DNA from: CAYLJJ01 sp964384025 | GTDB taxonomy: Bacteria > Myxococcota_A > Bradymonadia > UBA7976 > UBA1532 | NCBI GenBank assembly: GCA_964384025.1 | Contig: CAYLJJ010000041.1 | Location: forward strand, 1-52,281 | Length of the DNA: 52,281 nucleotides | Direction: 5' to 3' | Shown here: positions 35,628 to 44,081 of the stretch, piece by piece | How the letters are laid out: each line of letters starts with the position of its first letter | How positions within the stretch are numbered: position 1 is the stretch's first letter | The notes under the pieces: model-generated | The model's database searches: none | What the model saw: only the letters and a program-made list of their open reading frames with translations | What the model was told of the DNA's origin: nothing | Program-made: the position numbers and the translations under genes

Positions 35628-36284
35628 ATGAAGGCTCAGTTAAGAGGAGTAGGCCCAGCGCTCCTGTGGCGCTATCTGAGCTACTCGATCATGTTGGGCT
35701 TAGCTCTGCTCAATGAGGCTCGCCCTGCGCCTCATCTCCCCGACAGCCTGCTGAACTTGATCCCTCGAATCGACTGGGTGGCAAGCTGGAACTATCGTCT
35801 CTGGCTCTTAGCCTACCTCCCCCCTGCGCTCTGGCTTTGGCGCCAAGATCGTCACGCCTTTGTTCACTTTCTCTATGTAGGAGGGCTGCTGAGCTTACTG
35901 CGGGGGCTCTCGATCTGCCTCACCGGCTTGGGGCCGGTTGTTGGACCAGACAGCAACGCAGGACTCCCAGTAGAGCAGCTCCTCTCTGCCTGGGTTCAGC
36001 TGATCAACCCCTTGGCTGTCTTCTTTGAGGAGACAGCGCATATCTACCTGAGCAAGGATCTCTTCTTCTCAGGACACACCGCTACTACTTTCCTGCTCTA
36101 TCTCTACTGCCGAGGCCGCCCAGCTCTAGGGATATTGGCCCTTTGGGCTCATCTGTTGACAGTAGCGGTGGTCTTCCTTTCCCATATTCACTACAGCATC
36201 GATGTGTTGGGGGCCTGGGCGATCACCTTCAGCCTCTACACCCTCATCGAGCGACGTTGGCCTCTTGATCAACCCCCGTCCTGA
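35628..36284 (+). CDS. Sphingomyelin-synthase-like PAP2_C membrane protein
   Basis: 218 residues with about six membrane helices. The active-site motifs are those of the sphingomyelin synthase (PAP2_C) family: SKDLFFSGHTATTF with His150, and HIHYSIDVLGAW with His188 and Asp192. In eukaryotic SMS the equivalent triad is His/His/Asp with the last two residues four apart, as here. SMS-type enzymes move a phosphocholine or phosphoethanolamine head group from one lipid to another. Given the phosphonate genes next door, transfer of a 2-aminoethylphosphonate head group (for example to a ceramide) is plausible. It starts immediately after the radical SAM stop and overlaps fbp convergently by 16 bp. 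Confidence 0.75.
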   Translation: MKAQLRGVGPALLWRYLSYSIMLGLALLNEARPAPHLPDSLLNLIPRIDWVASWNYRLWLLAYLPPALWLWRQDRHAFVHFLYVGGLLSLLRGLSICLTGLGPVVGPDSNAGLPVEQLLSAWVQLINPLAVFFEETAHIYLSKDLFFSGHTATTFLLYLYCRGRPALGILALWAHLLTVAVVFLSHIHYSIDVLGAWAITFSLYTLIERRWPLDQPPS

Positions 36285-37300
36285 ACCCTACCTTCGCTTC
36301 CATGCTCTCGGGCAAACTTCTCAGCCAAACGCACATCGCGCATAGGACCAATAATCAACCCGGAGCGCGCATGTAGATTGTTTGGATCGATCTCTAAGAT
36401 ACGTTGGCAGCAGTTAGAGGCCCCACCTCCAGCTACCTCGGCGATAAAGGCCAACGGGTTGCACTCATAGAGCAGGCGCAGCTTGCCTCGGCCTGTGCGA
36501 CGATCAGCAGGGTAGAGATAGAGCCCTCCCTTGAGGAGGTTGCGGTGAAAGTCCGCTACCAGAGAACCGATATGGCGGGAGGTGATAAAGCGCTCCTCAT
36601 CGGTGTTGCGAGCCTTGATCTCCTCAAGGAAAGGTTTTACCCAGTTGGGCCAGTAACACTCATTGGATTCATTGATGGCGAGCTGCTCGGTGATCTCAGG
36701 CATCTTGATGCCTGAGCGGGTGAGGAAGAACTCACCCACATTAGGATCTAGAGTGAAGGAGTCTACGCTGTTCCCCGCAGTGTAGACCAGGACCGTCGAG
36801 GAGCCATACATCACATAGCCTGCGGCGACCTGCTCTCGTCCAGGACGAAGGATATCTTCAAGTCCGGGGTTACGGATGCTGCGGCGGTGGTAGATGGCGA
36901 AGATGGTCCCGATAGAGACGCTGGCGTCGATGTTTGAAGAACCATCCAGAGGATCAAAGGCGACCACATAGTCTCCAAACATTCCATCTTCACCGCCGAG
37001 GATGATCTCATCCTCCTCCTCAGAGGCCATCACCGAGACCGCTCCAGAGCGAGTCAGGGCGCGGATAAAGAGGGCATTGGCGATCTCGTCCAGCTTCTGA
37101 ACTGTCTCACCCTGCACATTGGTCTGGCCAGTGGAGCCCCAAACTTCGATGAGACCAGCGCGGCGAACCTGAGCGCTGATCTGTTTGCAGGCCACACCGA
37201 TCTGAGTGATGAGCTGGGAAAATTGGCCCCGCGCGTTGGGGTGCAGGGCTTGGCGGTGAAGGACATGTTGGGTGAGAGTCGTTCCGGTATTGCTGATCAT
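36269..37300 (-). CDS. fbp: Fructose-1,6-bisphosphatase class I
   Basis: 343 residues of full family length. Key motifs: SEEEDE, the metal-binding FDPLDGSSNIDASVSIGTIFAI region, YGSSTVLVYT, and the sugar-phosphate-binding YPADRR. It removes the 1-phosphate of fructose-1,6-bisphosphate in gluconeogenesis. It lies between the radical SAM/SMS-like pair and the phosphonate cluster and has no obvious pathway link to them. Confidence 0.95.
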   Translation of the reverse strand: MISNTGTTLTQHVLHRQALHPNARGQFSQLITQIGVACKQISAQVRRAGLIEVWGSTGQTNVQGETVQKLDEIANALFIRALTRSGAVSVMASEEEDEIILGGEDGMFGDYVVAFDPLDGSSNIDASVSIGTIFAIYHRRSIRNPGLEDILRPGREQVAAGYVMYGSSTVLVYTAGNSVDSFTLDPNVGEFFLTRSGIKMPEITEQLAINESNECYWPNWVKPFLEEIKARNTDEERFITSRHIGSLVADFHRNLLKGGLYLYPADRRTGRGKLRLLYECNPLAFIAEVAGGGASNCCQRILEIDPNNLHARSGLIIGPMRDVRLAEKFAREHGSEGRVQDGG

Positions 37301-37429
37301 CGCAGCCTCCTCCTTATTGAAATCTTTGAGAGGATGCCTGTGATCCGAGCAGGCTCCAAGCCCTTTGTCTATTTAGACTTTTGGGGATAAAAGAGAAAAG
37401 AGAGTCCCCTAGCCCAAAGGAGTGAGCGC

Positions 37430-38275
37430 GTGAATGAACCACAAAAGGGGCTGAGATCGGAGCAGATCATACGGCTGATCTCCTTCAACCTGCGAGGCTG
37501 CGTTAACGCCGATGGGATCAACCTCTGGCCATTGCGTCGCAGGTTGGCTTTAGAGCTGTTGCGTCGTCATCGACCTCAACTCCTTGGGTTTCAAGAGGCA
37601 TTTGGCCTCAACTTGAGCTATCTTTTGCCAAAACTGGCTCAACAGGGGTTGGAACTGCTCGAGCAAGGCTGCCCCAGCGGAGCACGGCTGCTGCGGGTTT
37701 ATAACCCCATCCTCTGCCAGAGGGCTGAAGGAGCCCTCTTAGATTCAGGAAGCTTCTGGCTCAATGAGGAACCTCAACATTGGGGCTCCGCATGGGGAGC
37801 GCGCTGGACCCGCTCTGCGACTTGGATCAAAGTTGGCATTGTCAGCGGCCCCATGCTCCTCCTTAACCTGCACCTGGATCACATCAGCGCTCATGCTCGG
37901 ATGCGTAGCTTGGAGCTGATCTTTGAGCGGCTCTCTCTCCTGGGCTGGCCCACGCTCCCTACAGTGATCATGGGTGACTTTAACGCCTCTCCTAACAGCC
38001 CCGAGCATCGCCTCTGCCTAGAAGCGGGTCTTCACGACAGTTGGTGCTCTGCGGGACACTCCGAGGATGATCGCGCCTTCAGCTACCATGGCTTTCAAGG
38101 AAGGCGCTTTCCGGACGAAACTCGAATCGATTGGATCCTACACTCCCCTCACTTTCAGGTGCGGCGTGCGCAGATCCTAAAAGATGCGCGGCCTCCTCGC
38201 TATCCATCAGACCATTATCCGGTGCTCGCAGATCTCTATCGAACACCAGTAACAGAGAAACAAATAGATGAATGA
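37430..38275 (+). CDS. Endonuclease/exonuclease/phosphatase (EEP) family protein
   Basis: 281 residues, GTG start with AAAGGAG 7 nt upstream. EEP motifs in order: ISFNLRG, LLGFQEAF (metal-binding Glu), LNLHLDHIS, IMGDFNASPNS, RIDWILHS and the final PSDHYPV with catalytic His. No signal peptide. The family covers nucleases, phosphodiesterases and sphingomyelinase-like lipases. Its end overlaps the pntC-type gene by 8 nt, so it is co-translated with it, pointing to a role in phosphonate or phosphonolipid metabolism, such as hydrolysis of a phospho- or phosphonodiester; this is inference. Confidence 0.8.
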   Translation: MNEPQKGLRSEQIIRLISFNLRGCVNADGINLWPLRRRLALELLRRHRPQLLGFQEAFGLNLSYLLPKLAQQGLELLEQGCPSGARLLRVYNPILCQRAEGALLDSGSFWLNEEPQHWGSAWGARWTRSATWIKVGIVSGPMLLLNLHLDHISAHARMRSLELIFERLSLLGWPTLPTVIMGDFNASPNSPEHRLCLEAGLHDSWCSAGHSEDDRAFSYHGFQGRRFPDETRIDWILHSPHFQVRRAQILKDARPPRYPSDHYPVLADLYRTPVTEKQIDE

Positions 38276-40136
38276 TCTTCCCAAAACCGCCATTATCCTC
38301 GCCGCAGGGATGGGCACCCGGCTCCGTTCCGTACACCACAGCAGCCCTAAGGGTTTCCTTGAGTTTGGCGCTGAGCCTCTGATCAAACGCTCTATCCGCC
38401 TCTTGAGGCGCGCTGGAGTGGAACATATCCTCATCGTCGCAGGGCATCTGGCCGAAGAGTATCACGCCCTCGCTGCTCAACTTCCTCAAGTCGAGGTGGT
38501 TGAGAACAGTGCCTTCGCCACCACAGGCAGTATGGCCTCCCTGGCCTGCGCCCTAGAGTTGATTCAGGATGATTTTCTGCTCCTGGAGAGCGATCTCATC
38601 TATGAACCTCGTGCTCTGAACGCGCTGAAGGAGGATGGACGCCCCGATCTCATCCTGCTCTCAGGTCCCTCAGGCGCAGGAGATGAGGTCTGGGTTCAGG
38701 GCAGCGCTGAGGGGCTTCAGGCGATGTCCAAGACGCAGGAGGATCTACAGGGGATCTTTGGAGAGTTGGTGGGCATCTGCCGCATCTCTAAGGGCTTGGC
38801 AGCAGAGCTGAAAGCCGACTATGAGTACCGCCGCGAGTCTCTCGGGCATGGTCGTATCTCCTATGAGACTGATGCTCTGGTCAAAGCCGGTCAGGGGCGC
38901 TCCATCGGCCTCTGTCTGGTGCCCGATCTCATCTGGGGAGAGATCGATGATGAGCACCACTACCTGAGGGTACGTGATCAGGTGATGCCCGCCCTCCAGG
39001 CGTTGGAGGAGGGGCTGTTTCGAGCGCCGCCTCGGGCGGTGCTGCTCAACCCCGGTCCAGCGACCACCTCAGAGAGGGTCAAAGCTGCCTTGGTCATCTC
39101 TGATGTCTGCCCCCGAGAGCGCAGCTTCACCGAGAGGCTCGCCCGAGTTCGTCAAAGCCTGACGACGCTCATCGGCGATCCAGAGCTCTTTACAACGGTG
39201 CCTTTCACCAGCAGCGGCACCGCTGCAGTAGAGGCAACCCTCTCTTCGGTTGTTCCAGAAGAGGCTGGAGTTCTGATCATCGACAATGGGGATTATGGGG
39301 CTCGTATGCAGCAGATCTGCGAGGCCCTCAATATCCCCCACGAGGTCTTTAAGCCGGGCTGGGGTCAAACCATCGACTCTAGAGCTTTGGTCCAGGCGCT
39401 TGATGAAAGCAAGCTGCCCCTGAGCCACTTGGCCTTGATTCACCATGAGACCAGCTCAGGGCTCCTCAACCCCCTCAATCCCATTTTGGAGATCGCCGCC
39501 GCACGTGGGCTCTCGGTCATCGTGGACGCGATGTCCAGCTTTGGGGTCCTCCCCATAGAAGATCGCCCCGGCCTCGATTATGTCATCTCCAGCTCCAATA
39601 AGTGCGTGCAGGGGATGGCGGGGCTCTCCTTTGTGATCGCACGTCGCAGCGCGCTAGAGAGCGCCCGCGCCGTCAGCTCCCGCTCCTTCTATCTGAACCT
39701 CGTAGATCAGTATGATGCTCTGGAGCGCAATGGTCAGACCCGCTTTACCTGCCCCCCTCAGATCCTCTCAGCCCTGGAGCAAGCGCTCTTGGAGTTGGAA
39801 CAGGAGACTCGAGCAGGGCGCGAAGCGCGCTACGCGGCGCTGTATCGACGCCTGCGCGATGGAGTTCAAGCGTTTGGTTTTAAGGCCCTTATCCCTGAAT
39901 CAGAGCAGAGTGGAATCCTCATCTCTATCCAGAGCCCTGATGAACCCTGGTTTGACTTTGAAGCTCTCCACGATGCTCTCTTTGAGCGTGGTTTTACAAT
40001 CTATCCTGGTAAGCCCTCAGGCTCGCCTAACTTCCGCCTCTCTATATTGGGAGATCTGAGGCTCCCAGAGATAGACGCTTTCCTGAAGAGCTTTGGAGAG
40101 CTGGTGCAAGAGGCTCAAGCCACTTGGAGAAGATGA
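38268..40136 (+). CDS. pntC: Fusion of 2-AEP cytidylyltransferase (PntC) and 2-aminoethylphosphonate:pyruvate transaminase
   Basis: 622 residues. The N-terminal domain (1-245) is a LicC/PntC-type nucleotidyltransferase: ILAAGMGTRL nucleotide loop with the SSPKGFLEFG continuation, VENSAFATTGSMASL, ESDLIYE (metal Asp), and EIDDEHHYLRVR. The C-terminal domain (about 258-615) is a PhnW-like fold-type I aminotransferase starting VLLNPGPATT, with the PLP Lys445 in SSSNKCVQG. The fusion architecture is the one reported for PntC, which makes CMP-AEP from AEP and CTP in Treponema-type phosphonolipid pathways. Here one polypeptide would make AEP from phosphonoacetaldehyde and activate it. The stop overlaps the downstream transferase start. 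Confidence 0.9.
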   Translation: MNDLPKTAIILAAGMGTRLRSVHHSSPKGFLEFGAEPLIKRSIRLLRRAGVEHILIVAGHLAEEYHALAAQLPQVEVVENSAFATTGSMASLACALELIQDDFLLLESDLIYEPRALNALKEDGRPDLILLSGPSGAGDEVWVQGSAEGLQAMSKTQEDLQGIFGELVGICRISKGLAAELKADYEYRRESLGHGRISYETDALVKAGQGRSIGLCLVPDLIWGEIDDEHHYLRVRDQVMPALQALEEGLFRAPPRAVLLNPGPATTSERVKAALVISDVCPRERSFTERLARVRQSLTTLIGDPELFTTVPFTSSGTAAVEATLSSVVPEEAGVLIIDNGDYGARMQQICEALNIPHEVFKPGWGQTIDSRALVQALDESKLPLSHLALIHHETSSGLLNPLNPILEIAAARGLSVIVDAMSSFGVLPIEDRPGLDYVISSSNKCVQGMAGLSFVIARRSALESARAVSSRSFYLNLVDQYDALERNGQTRFTCPPQILSALEQALLELEQETRAGREARYAALYRRLRDGVQAFGFKALIPESEQSGILISIQSPDEPWFDFEALHDALFERGFTIYPGKPSGSPNFRLSILGDLRLPEIDAFLKSFGELVQEAQATWRR

Positions 40137-41185
40137 TGAAAGACCCAGACTACGCCTATCTTTGTGAAGATAAGTCCATCCTGCTGCCCATCTTCAAAAA
40201 GAGGCTCTGGAACCCTCTGGCTGAGCGTATCCCAGAGCGCTTCTCAGCCAATACGCTTTCTTTGACAGGTTCCCTCTGTGCCAGCCTGGCTTTTACCTCT
40301 TCGATGATGATCAACCCCGCTTATCCGATCCTCTATCTCCTGCCTGGCTTCCTGATCTTCTGTTACCTCACCCTGGACAACATCGATGGCTCCCATGCTC
40401 GCAAGACGGGGCAGAGTTCTCCTCTGGGAGAGTTTATCGATCACTGGCTAGATACCTTTAATAACGGCCTCGTGATCTGGGGTTTGGGAGCCGCGCTTCA
40501 ACTCCCCCACTGGATGATCTTGATGCTCCTGGGAGCGGTCGGCTTGGCCTTCTTTGGGACCCTTTGGGAGCAGCGCCACACAGGGATCATCCAGATGGAT
40601 ATGTTTGGTAACGTAGAGGGCCTTGTCCTTGTCTCCCTGCTCTATCTGCTGCTGGCCCTCTTCGGAATAGGGGTGATGTATGAGTGGAAAATTTTTGGTC
40701 TCCTCTCCATCGCCGAGGGGGTAGCAATCTGGGTCTTCCTGCAATCGATGCTCACCTCTGCGCGCTGCTTTTGGCGAACAAAGAAGGGCCATCAACAGTG
40801 GATCCCCCCGGTGCTGACCTCCTGCGTCAGCATCGCTTGGTTTCTCCTGGGTGAGCCTGGCTATTTCGCCATCGCCTCCATCCTCCTCTTTGCCAACCCC
40901 GCCCTCACTGGTCGTCATGTGGTCAGTCGAGTCCTGGGGCGCTCCATCTCTAAGAAGCGGCGTAACTTTTTTGTGTTGGTCTTCCCCCTCCTAGTCGCGC
41001 TCTCTCTGGGCCTTAAACTACAGACCTCGACACAGCACCTTTTGGCTTGGATCTCCGCCGGTTATCTGGCGCTACAGACCCTCTACGACTTCAGCATAGC
41101 GGTTCACAGTATGAGAGAGCATCTCCGCCCAGAGGAGCTGCTCGCGCGCTTCTTTCTGCGTGGTTGGAGAGAACGCCTAAGCTGA
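40136..41185 (+). CDS. CDP-alcohol phosphotransferase (putative AEP-lipid head-group transferase)
   Basis: About 349 residues from ATG 40136 with GGAG 6 nt upstream; ATG 40133 or TTG 40124 are alternatives. The full CDP-alcohol phosphatidyltransferase signature is present: Asp81-x2-Asp84-Gly-x2-Ala-Arg-x8-Gly98-x3-Asp102-x3-Asp106. About eight to ten membrane helices. Similar size and layout to choline/ethanolamine phosphotransferases, which move a head group from CDP-alcohol to diacylglycerol. The gene follows pntC directly and overlaps its stop, so the predicted donor is CMP-AEP and the product an AEP phosphonolipid. The acceptor is unproven. Confidence 0.85.
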   Translation: MKDPDYAYLCEDKSILLPIFKKRLWNPLAERIPERFSANTLSLTGSLCASLAFTSSMMINPAYPILYLLPGFLIFCYLTLDNIDGSHARKTGQSSPLGEFIDHWLDTFNNGLVIWGLGAALQLPHWMILMLLGAVGLAFFGTLWEQRHTGIIQMDMFGNVEGLVLVSLLYLLLALFGIGVMYEWKIFGLLSIAEGVAIWVFLQSMLTSARCFWRTKKGHQQWIPPVLTSCVSIAWFLLGEPGYFAIASILLFANPALTGRHVVSRVLGRSISKKRRNFFVLVFPLLVALSLGLKLQTSTQHLLAWISAGYLALQTLYDFSIAVHSMREHLRPEELLARFFLRGWRERLS

Positions 41186-41186
41186 T

Positions 41187-42293
41187 CTAGCGAGGACCCA
41201 GAGCCTCACGGAAACGAGTGCTGATCTGCTCCACGCTCCAACGGGTCGTGATACGTGGGGCCTTGGGGGCGTTGCGGCGGTGCAGCTTAACATGAATACA
41301 GTGGGGGCCGGGTTGGGAGAGGGCTTGACGCATCTCCTCACGCAGCTCATCAGGCTCCTCAAGCCGGCAGGCTGAAGGGTAGCCTGAGGCTCGTGCGATC
41401 TGAGCAAACTCCATCTGTCTAGAGGTGGTGTCTTGATTCCCCGTGCTCTCATAAGCCTCATTGTCCAAGATCACATGGATCAGGTTCTGAGGCAAACAGT
41501 GCCCGATGGTCGACATGCTCCCCATATGCATGAGGGCGCTGCCATCTCCATCCAGGAGCAGCACAGGACGATCTGGTTGAGCTAAGCAGACACCTAAGGC
41601 GATAGCCGAGGTGTGACCCATCGAGCCCATCATATAGAAGTTGGCGGGGCGATCTTCGATATCAAAGAGATCCCGCGCAGGCAGCCCTGTGCTGGCCAAG
41701 ACCGCCACCTCAGAGGGAAGCCCCTCCAAGGTGATCGCCATCGCCTCACGGCGGCTCAGAGGATGACTCAGCTCAGGGATAGGGAGCGCGTCACCCTGGC
41801 CAACGCTCCCCTTAGGAACGATGAGCGCTACAGGTCGGGAGTGGGAGAGCGCGTAGTCACTCCAGTGAGCGAGCGTGGCTTCGATCTCTTGGGGCTCCTG
41901 AGGTAGATCTGCGCAGGGGACCTCAGCGGCTCTCAGAAGATCATGGCTCCTGCGCCCCATGATCTCATGCTGAGGCTGATCTTCGACTCCGTAGGCCCGC
42001 CCCGAGATCAGGAGGAGCATCGGCTGCTTGTAGATGTTGGCTAGGCTCGTGAGAGGGTTGATGGCATTGCCGATGCCTGAATTCTGCATCAACACCACAG
42101 GCATACGCCCTGCCATCCAAGCTCCCGCTGAGAGGCCGATAGCAGCACCCTCGTTGACGACCGGGATATACTCCAGCTCGGGATCAGCGCTGACCTGATC
42201 GATCATCATACGAAAGAAGGAGCAGGGGACCCCTGTAAATAGATCATAACCCTGAGCTTTGAGCAGCTCTAAGAGTGCTCGAGAGGAGATCAT
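41187..42293 (-). CDS. ppd: Phosphonopyruvate decarboxylase
   Basis: 368 residues, the usual Ppd size. A two-domain thiamine-diphosphate enzyme: substrate/TPP activation Glu48 in VVNEGAA, and the TPP motif GDGSALMHMGS with the later ILDNEAYESTGNQ. It converts phosphonopyruvate to phosphonoacetaldehyde, pulling the unfavourable PEP mutase equilibrium forward. The start overlaps the end of the PEP mutase gene by 4 nt, and its stop is 1 nt from the end of the convergent phosphotransferase gene. Confidence 0.95.
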   Translation of the reverse strand: MISSRALLELLKAQGYDLFTGVPCSFFRMMIDQVSADPELEYIPVVNEGAAIGLSAGAWMAGRMPVVLMQNSGIGNAINPLTSLANIYKQPMLLLISGRAYGVEDQPQHEIMGRRSHDLLRAAEVPCADLPQEPQEIEATLAHWSDYALSHSRPVALIVPKGSVGQGDALPIPELSHPLSRREAMAITLEGLPSEVAVLASTGLPARDLFDIEDRPANFYMMGSMGHTSAIALGVCLAQPDRPVLLLDGDGSALMHMGSMSTIGHCLPQNLIHVILDNEAYESTGNQDTTSRQMEFAQIARASGYPSACRLEEPDELREEMRQALSQPGPHCIHVKLHRRNAPKAPRITTRWSVEQISTRFREALGPR

Positions 42294-43927
42294 CTGGAGG
42301 CTCCCAGGAGCTGAGCGCAGATCCGCTCTTGATCTTCAGGGGTGTGAAGCTCAGACCAACCTCGTTCAACCTCAAGGGCATCAACGCTGAGCCCCTTCTC
42401 AATCAGGCGAGTGATCGCATAGGTGAGATCTGCATCATCTGGAGCTTCGCTGGCGATCGCCTGAAGAGCCTCCACGGCAGGCTTAGAGAAGAGCGCCATC
42501 CCAATAAACTCATGGGTGGCTTCCTCAAGCTGTACAGAGGCACCGATCTTATGAACAAAGATGCGACCTTCAGGAGCCAAGAGGCGACCATCAGGGGCGG
42601 GGTGAAGGCTGGTCTGAACCAGATCAACGGTCTCTTTGTCACGCTGAGTACCCGCACGATCAACCACCAGGGTGATCTCCCCCTTGCAATCAACCAGAGC
42701 TTTGAGGATCTGGCGGTCAAAGAGAATATCAGAGTAGAGCAGTAGGAGGCGCTCCTCTGGACGTAGGCTTAAGCTCCGTAGGCCCTCAGCCACTGTACCC
42801 AGGATATGGCTCTGCGCAGCCTTAGGTTTGGGCAACAGCTCTACACCGCCCACCTGAAGCTCTGCCCCCTCAGCGATGACTGCGCGAATATCTTGGATAT
42901 TGGTGTTATTCAGCAACTCCACTTGACGTTGAAGCAGAGGCTTGCCGTTGATATCCAGGGAGGCGACAGGAGCCTCACCCAACACCTCTCTAAGGCCTGG
43001 ATCAAGAGCTGTCCCAGCGGCAGGGATGAGGACCTTGATGGGATCACGACCAGAGTAGCCATACTCCTTCTCAGCGGCCTTTAGATCAGGCATCCCTTGG
43101 AGCTGAAAAACCTGCTTGAGAGGAGCAATCTTGGGCTCCACCGAGAGGGTTGAACCTGTGTTTAAGATCTCCCTAAAGGTCTGGCTCACATGCGTGATCG
43201 CGGTGCGCAAGCCGTGGTTGGCGTAGATCACCATCCGCACCTTGTTGAGAGCCTGGGTGGCTTTGATATCAAGGGTAGGGTAGGTGGTGGGAACGATGAT
43301 CAAGGGGATTGGAAGAGAGTATGATTCGATAAACTCAAGGATCTCATCTGGTTGGGGCTGCTTAGAGTGAATCAGGATGGCGTCAGCCCCCGCCTCAGCG
43401 TAAGCGATCGCACGTCGCATCGCCTCATCCTGACCCCAACCCGCGATCAGGGCTTCTACCCGAGAGAAGACCTGAAAATCTTCACCTTGTTGAGCGTTCT
43501 TAGCGGCGCGAATCTTCCCTACAAACTCAGCGATGGGCGCAAGATCTTGACGACCAGGCACAAAGGAGTTGACCTTGGGGAAGCGCTTATCCTCAATACA
43601 GACCGCCGCGATCCCCGCCGCTTCATACTTGCGGACCATATGAATGACGTTGTTTACGTTGCCATAGCCTGTATCGCAGTCGGCGACTACAGGGATCTCC
43701 ACGGCGTCATTCATCGCCGAAGCTTCTCGGAGGTAGTCGGTCATGGTGAGGATGTTGGCATCGGGTACCGCATGGGCGGTGGAGACCTCCAGGCCGCTGG
43801 CCCAGATTGCGTCGCTGCCCGCCTCCTCAGCCAGTCGGGCCGAGAGCCCGTTATGGGCGCCGATGCATCGGATGACTTGATCCTGTTGGAACATCTCCCG
43901 AAGTTTGCGAGCTTTGCTCAAGCGCAT
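42290..43927 (-). CDS. pepM: Phosphoenolpyruvate mutase fused to a nucleotidyltransferase-like domain
   Basis: 545 residues. The N-terminal 290 residues are PEP mutase: IEDKRFPKVNS at 111-121 has the diagnostic EDKxxxKxNS, with metal and substrate residues in VADCDTGYGN. It isomerises PEP to phosphonopyruvate, the C-P bond-forming step. The C-terminal domain (about 298-545) resembles NTP transferases (LYSDILFD, ITLVVDRA), as in many PepM fusions, but the nucleotide loop is PAAGTALDPG, without the usual GxGxR, so this domain may have lost or changed activity. Start preceded by GGAG. It is followed by ppd with a 4-nt overlap. Confidence 0.93.
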   Translation of the reverse strand: MRLSKARKLREMFQQDQVIRCIGAHNGLSARLAEEAGSDAIWASGLEVSTAHAVPDANILTMTDYLREASAMNDAVEIPVVADCDTGYGNVNNVIHMVRKYEAAGIAAVCIEDKRFPKVNSFVPGRQDLAPIAEFVGKIRAAKNAQQGEDFQVFSRVEALIAGWGQDEAMRRAIAYAEAGADAILIHSKQPQPDEILEFIESYSLPIPLIIVPTTYPTLDIKATQALNKVRMVIYANHGLRTAITHVSQTFREILNTGSTLSVEPKIAPLKQVFQLQGMPDLKAAEKEYGYSGRDPIKVLIPAAGTALDPGLREVLGEAPVASLDINGKPLLQRQVELLNNTNIQDIRAVIAEGAELQVGGVELLPKPKAAQSHILGTVAEGLRSLSLRPEERLLLLYSDILFDRQILKALVDCKGEITLVVDRAGTQRDKETVDLVQTSLHPAPDGRLLAPEGRIFVHKIGASVQLEEATHEFIGMALFSKPAVEALQAIASEAPDDADLTYAITRLIEKGLSVDALEVERGWSELHTPEDQERICAQLLGASR

Positions 43928-44081
43928 AATTCTCCAAATCCTTTCTCAGAGGCAGGTAAAATGGCCGGGTATGCTTCCACGTTTCGAGGCCGGATACAAG
44001 AAGCGCTGGTCCGCATACAAGGAGCGTGCCAATAGAAGCTTATTCACCACAGCGCAACAGCAATGTTGAACAGGAGAGGGA

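Noticed and set aside
43971..44069. 32-codon plus-strand frame between pepM and the acyltransferase gene
   Set aside because: Contains a near-duplicated YKKRW/YKERA segment from a short imperfect DNA repeat; no ribosome-binding site. Treated as non-coding spacer.
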